64,000 nucleotides of DNA from Heliocidaris erythrogramma (lineage: Eukaryota; Echinodermata; Echinoidea; Camarodonta; Echinometridae). The position numbers were made by a program, and so were the translations under genes. Shown in pieces: positions 63,400 through 64,000 of this stretch; the first letter of the stretch is position 1; every line of letters begins with the position of its first letter. The stretch lies in assembly GCA_025617745.1 (NCBI GenBank), contig CM046856.1:42585049-42649048 (forward strand). The letters run 5' to 3'. A model generated the notes under the pieces. That model did not search any database. It was given only the letters and a program-made list of their open reading frames with translations, and was not told the origin of the DNA.

Positions 63400-63670
63400 T
63401 TTTTTTTTTTTGGGGGGGGGGGGGGAGTGGTTCACAGCCCCCATCCGGTATGTCCACGAATAAATAAATCAAGAATATATGAATACATGTACATTTCAAC
63501 CCCCCCCCCCCAACCTCCCCCCATGGCAGCACCAGTACATAGTGTCCTTTAAATGTTACACCCTTGATTAAATTAGAAATGCTCACTGCGTTCCCTACTT
63601 TTTTTGTACAGCAATTTACAATGTAGTTGAGTCCCCCCCCCCCCCCTCTCCCCCCCCCCCCCCACAAAGG
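63400..63670. repeat. Homopolymer-rich stretch
   Basis: T15 then G16 at 63396-63426, C11 at 63500, and two C runs at 63632-63662 split by TCT. No coding. Confidence 0.85.
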
Positions 63671-63749
63671 CATTTTCACGAGTAGATATGGAACAACAGT
63701 CCTCAATATCGAGGCCCCGCTGCTGTGTTATGTGGCTTGAAATTTCGTA

Positions 63750-63935
63750 GCACGGGGCATCGATAACGATTATAAGTAGTATGGTCGTGAAACAGGCCCC
63801 ATTTGGGCGCTGTAGGGCATGCAGTGGGGCCTGGATCACGAGTATAAATAGTGAGCTGGCTGAAGTTAGAACCATAATACAAAGGTATGATCGATTACAA
63901 TTGCAAACTAGCGGGGCCTGTATCACGAGTATGCC
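63750..63935 (+). repeat. Imperfect GGGGCCTG-ATCACGAGTATA repeats
   Basis: GGGGCATCGATAACGATTAT (63754), GGGGCCTGGATCACGAGTAT (63825) and GGGGCCTGTATCACGAGTAT (63914) recur at 71-89 bp steps. Confidence 0.6.
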
Positions 63936-64000
63936 ACAACACTCATAGGTACACGCCATTGCCGACTGTGTAGGAACGCAGGCAGAATGCAGGCGGTACT

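Noticed and set aside
63573..63959. 128-codon minus-strand frame at the right edge
   Set aside because: Crosses poly-C runs that make glycine strings; no family resemblance.

Overview
This is a piece of an animal nuclear genome: AT-rich, with spliced genes, long introns and very dense repeats (MITEs, LINE fragments, SINEs, tandem arrays, long G/C homopolymers). SWEET, a phosducin-like chaperone gene and a candidate gustatory-receptor-like gene, together with many GGCGGATCCAGG-type repeats and tetranucleotide-tailed LINE 3' ends, fit a marine invertebrate deuterostome. A sea urchin or close relative is my best guess, but it is an inference. Nothing looks bacterial or organellar, and I see no operon, CRISPR array or phage.
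Three host genes can be assembled exon by exon with consistent splice phases. (1) A SWEET/SLC50A1 sugar transporter, + strand, six exons from 279 to 9000, complete at 220 aa. (2) A multi-pass membrane protein gene, + strand, four exons from 16247 to 26332, about 558 aa, with a long acidic/arginine-rich N-terminal tail and about seven membrane segments whose charge pattern suggests N-in/C-out topology; it may be a gustatory-receptor-like (GRL) protein. (3) A PDCL3 (phosducin-like 3) chaperone gene, - strand, with exons 2-6 between 55536 and 47368; its very short first coding exon was not found.
The rest is mostly mobile DNA. SWEET introns (347-8889) hold an L1/Tx1-like LINE relic, a MITE split by a second repeat, a GGGCGG-ended MITE, and a 1.37-kb Harbinger-like element with a broken MADF/Myb-like domain. 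The GRL introns hold a tRNA-headed SINE, a tRNA-like sequence, TTAA- and TA-flanked inverted-repeat elements, a LINE-in-LINE insertion with an 8-bp target duplication, and a perfect 23-bp-arm hairpin. Next come an intact 5'-truncated LINE reverse transcriptase ORF (26517-28682) and a 544-bp TA-flanked MITE with an internal perfect palindrome (29112-29655).
Region 30-47 kb is gene-poor: LINE ends, a SINE with a 7SL-like head, a large inverted repeat (39.17-40.88 kb) carrying a MITE in one arm, and a MITE whose core has become a 77-bp minisatellite. PDCL3 introns (47.5-55.4 kb) hold foldback elements, a MITE inside a MITE, a decayed duplicate of exon 3, and a mariner-like transposon with a transposase relic. 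The right end (55.7-64 kb) has two elements built from internal tandem arrays; one (60.5-62.76 kb) has a dimeric higher-order organisation. No new multi-gene system was found. The best leads are the GRL-like gene, the 7SL-headed SINE, the palindromic MITE and the tandem-array elements.
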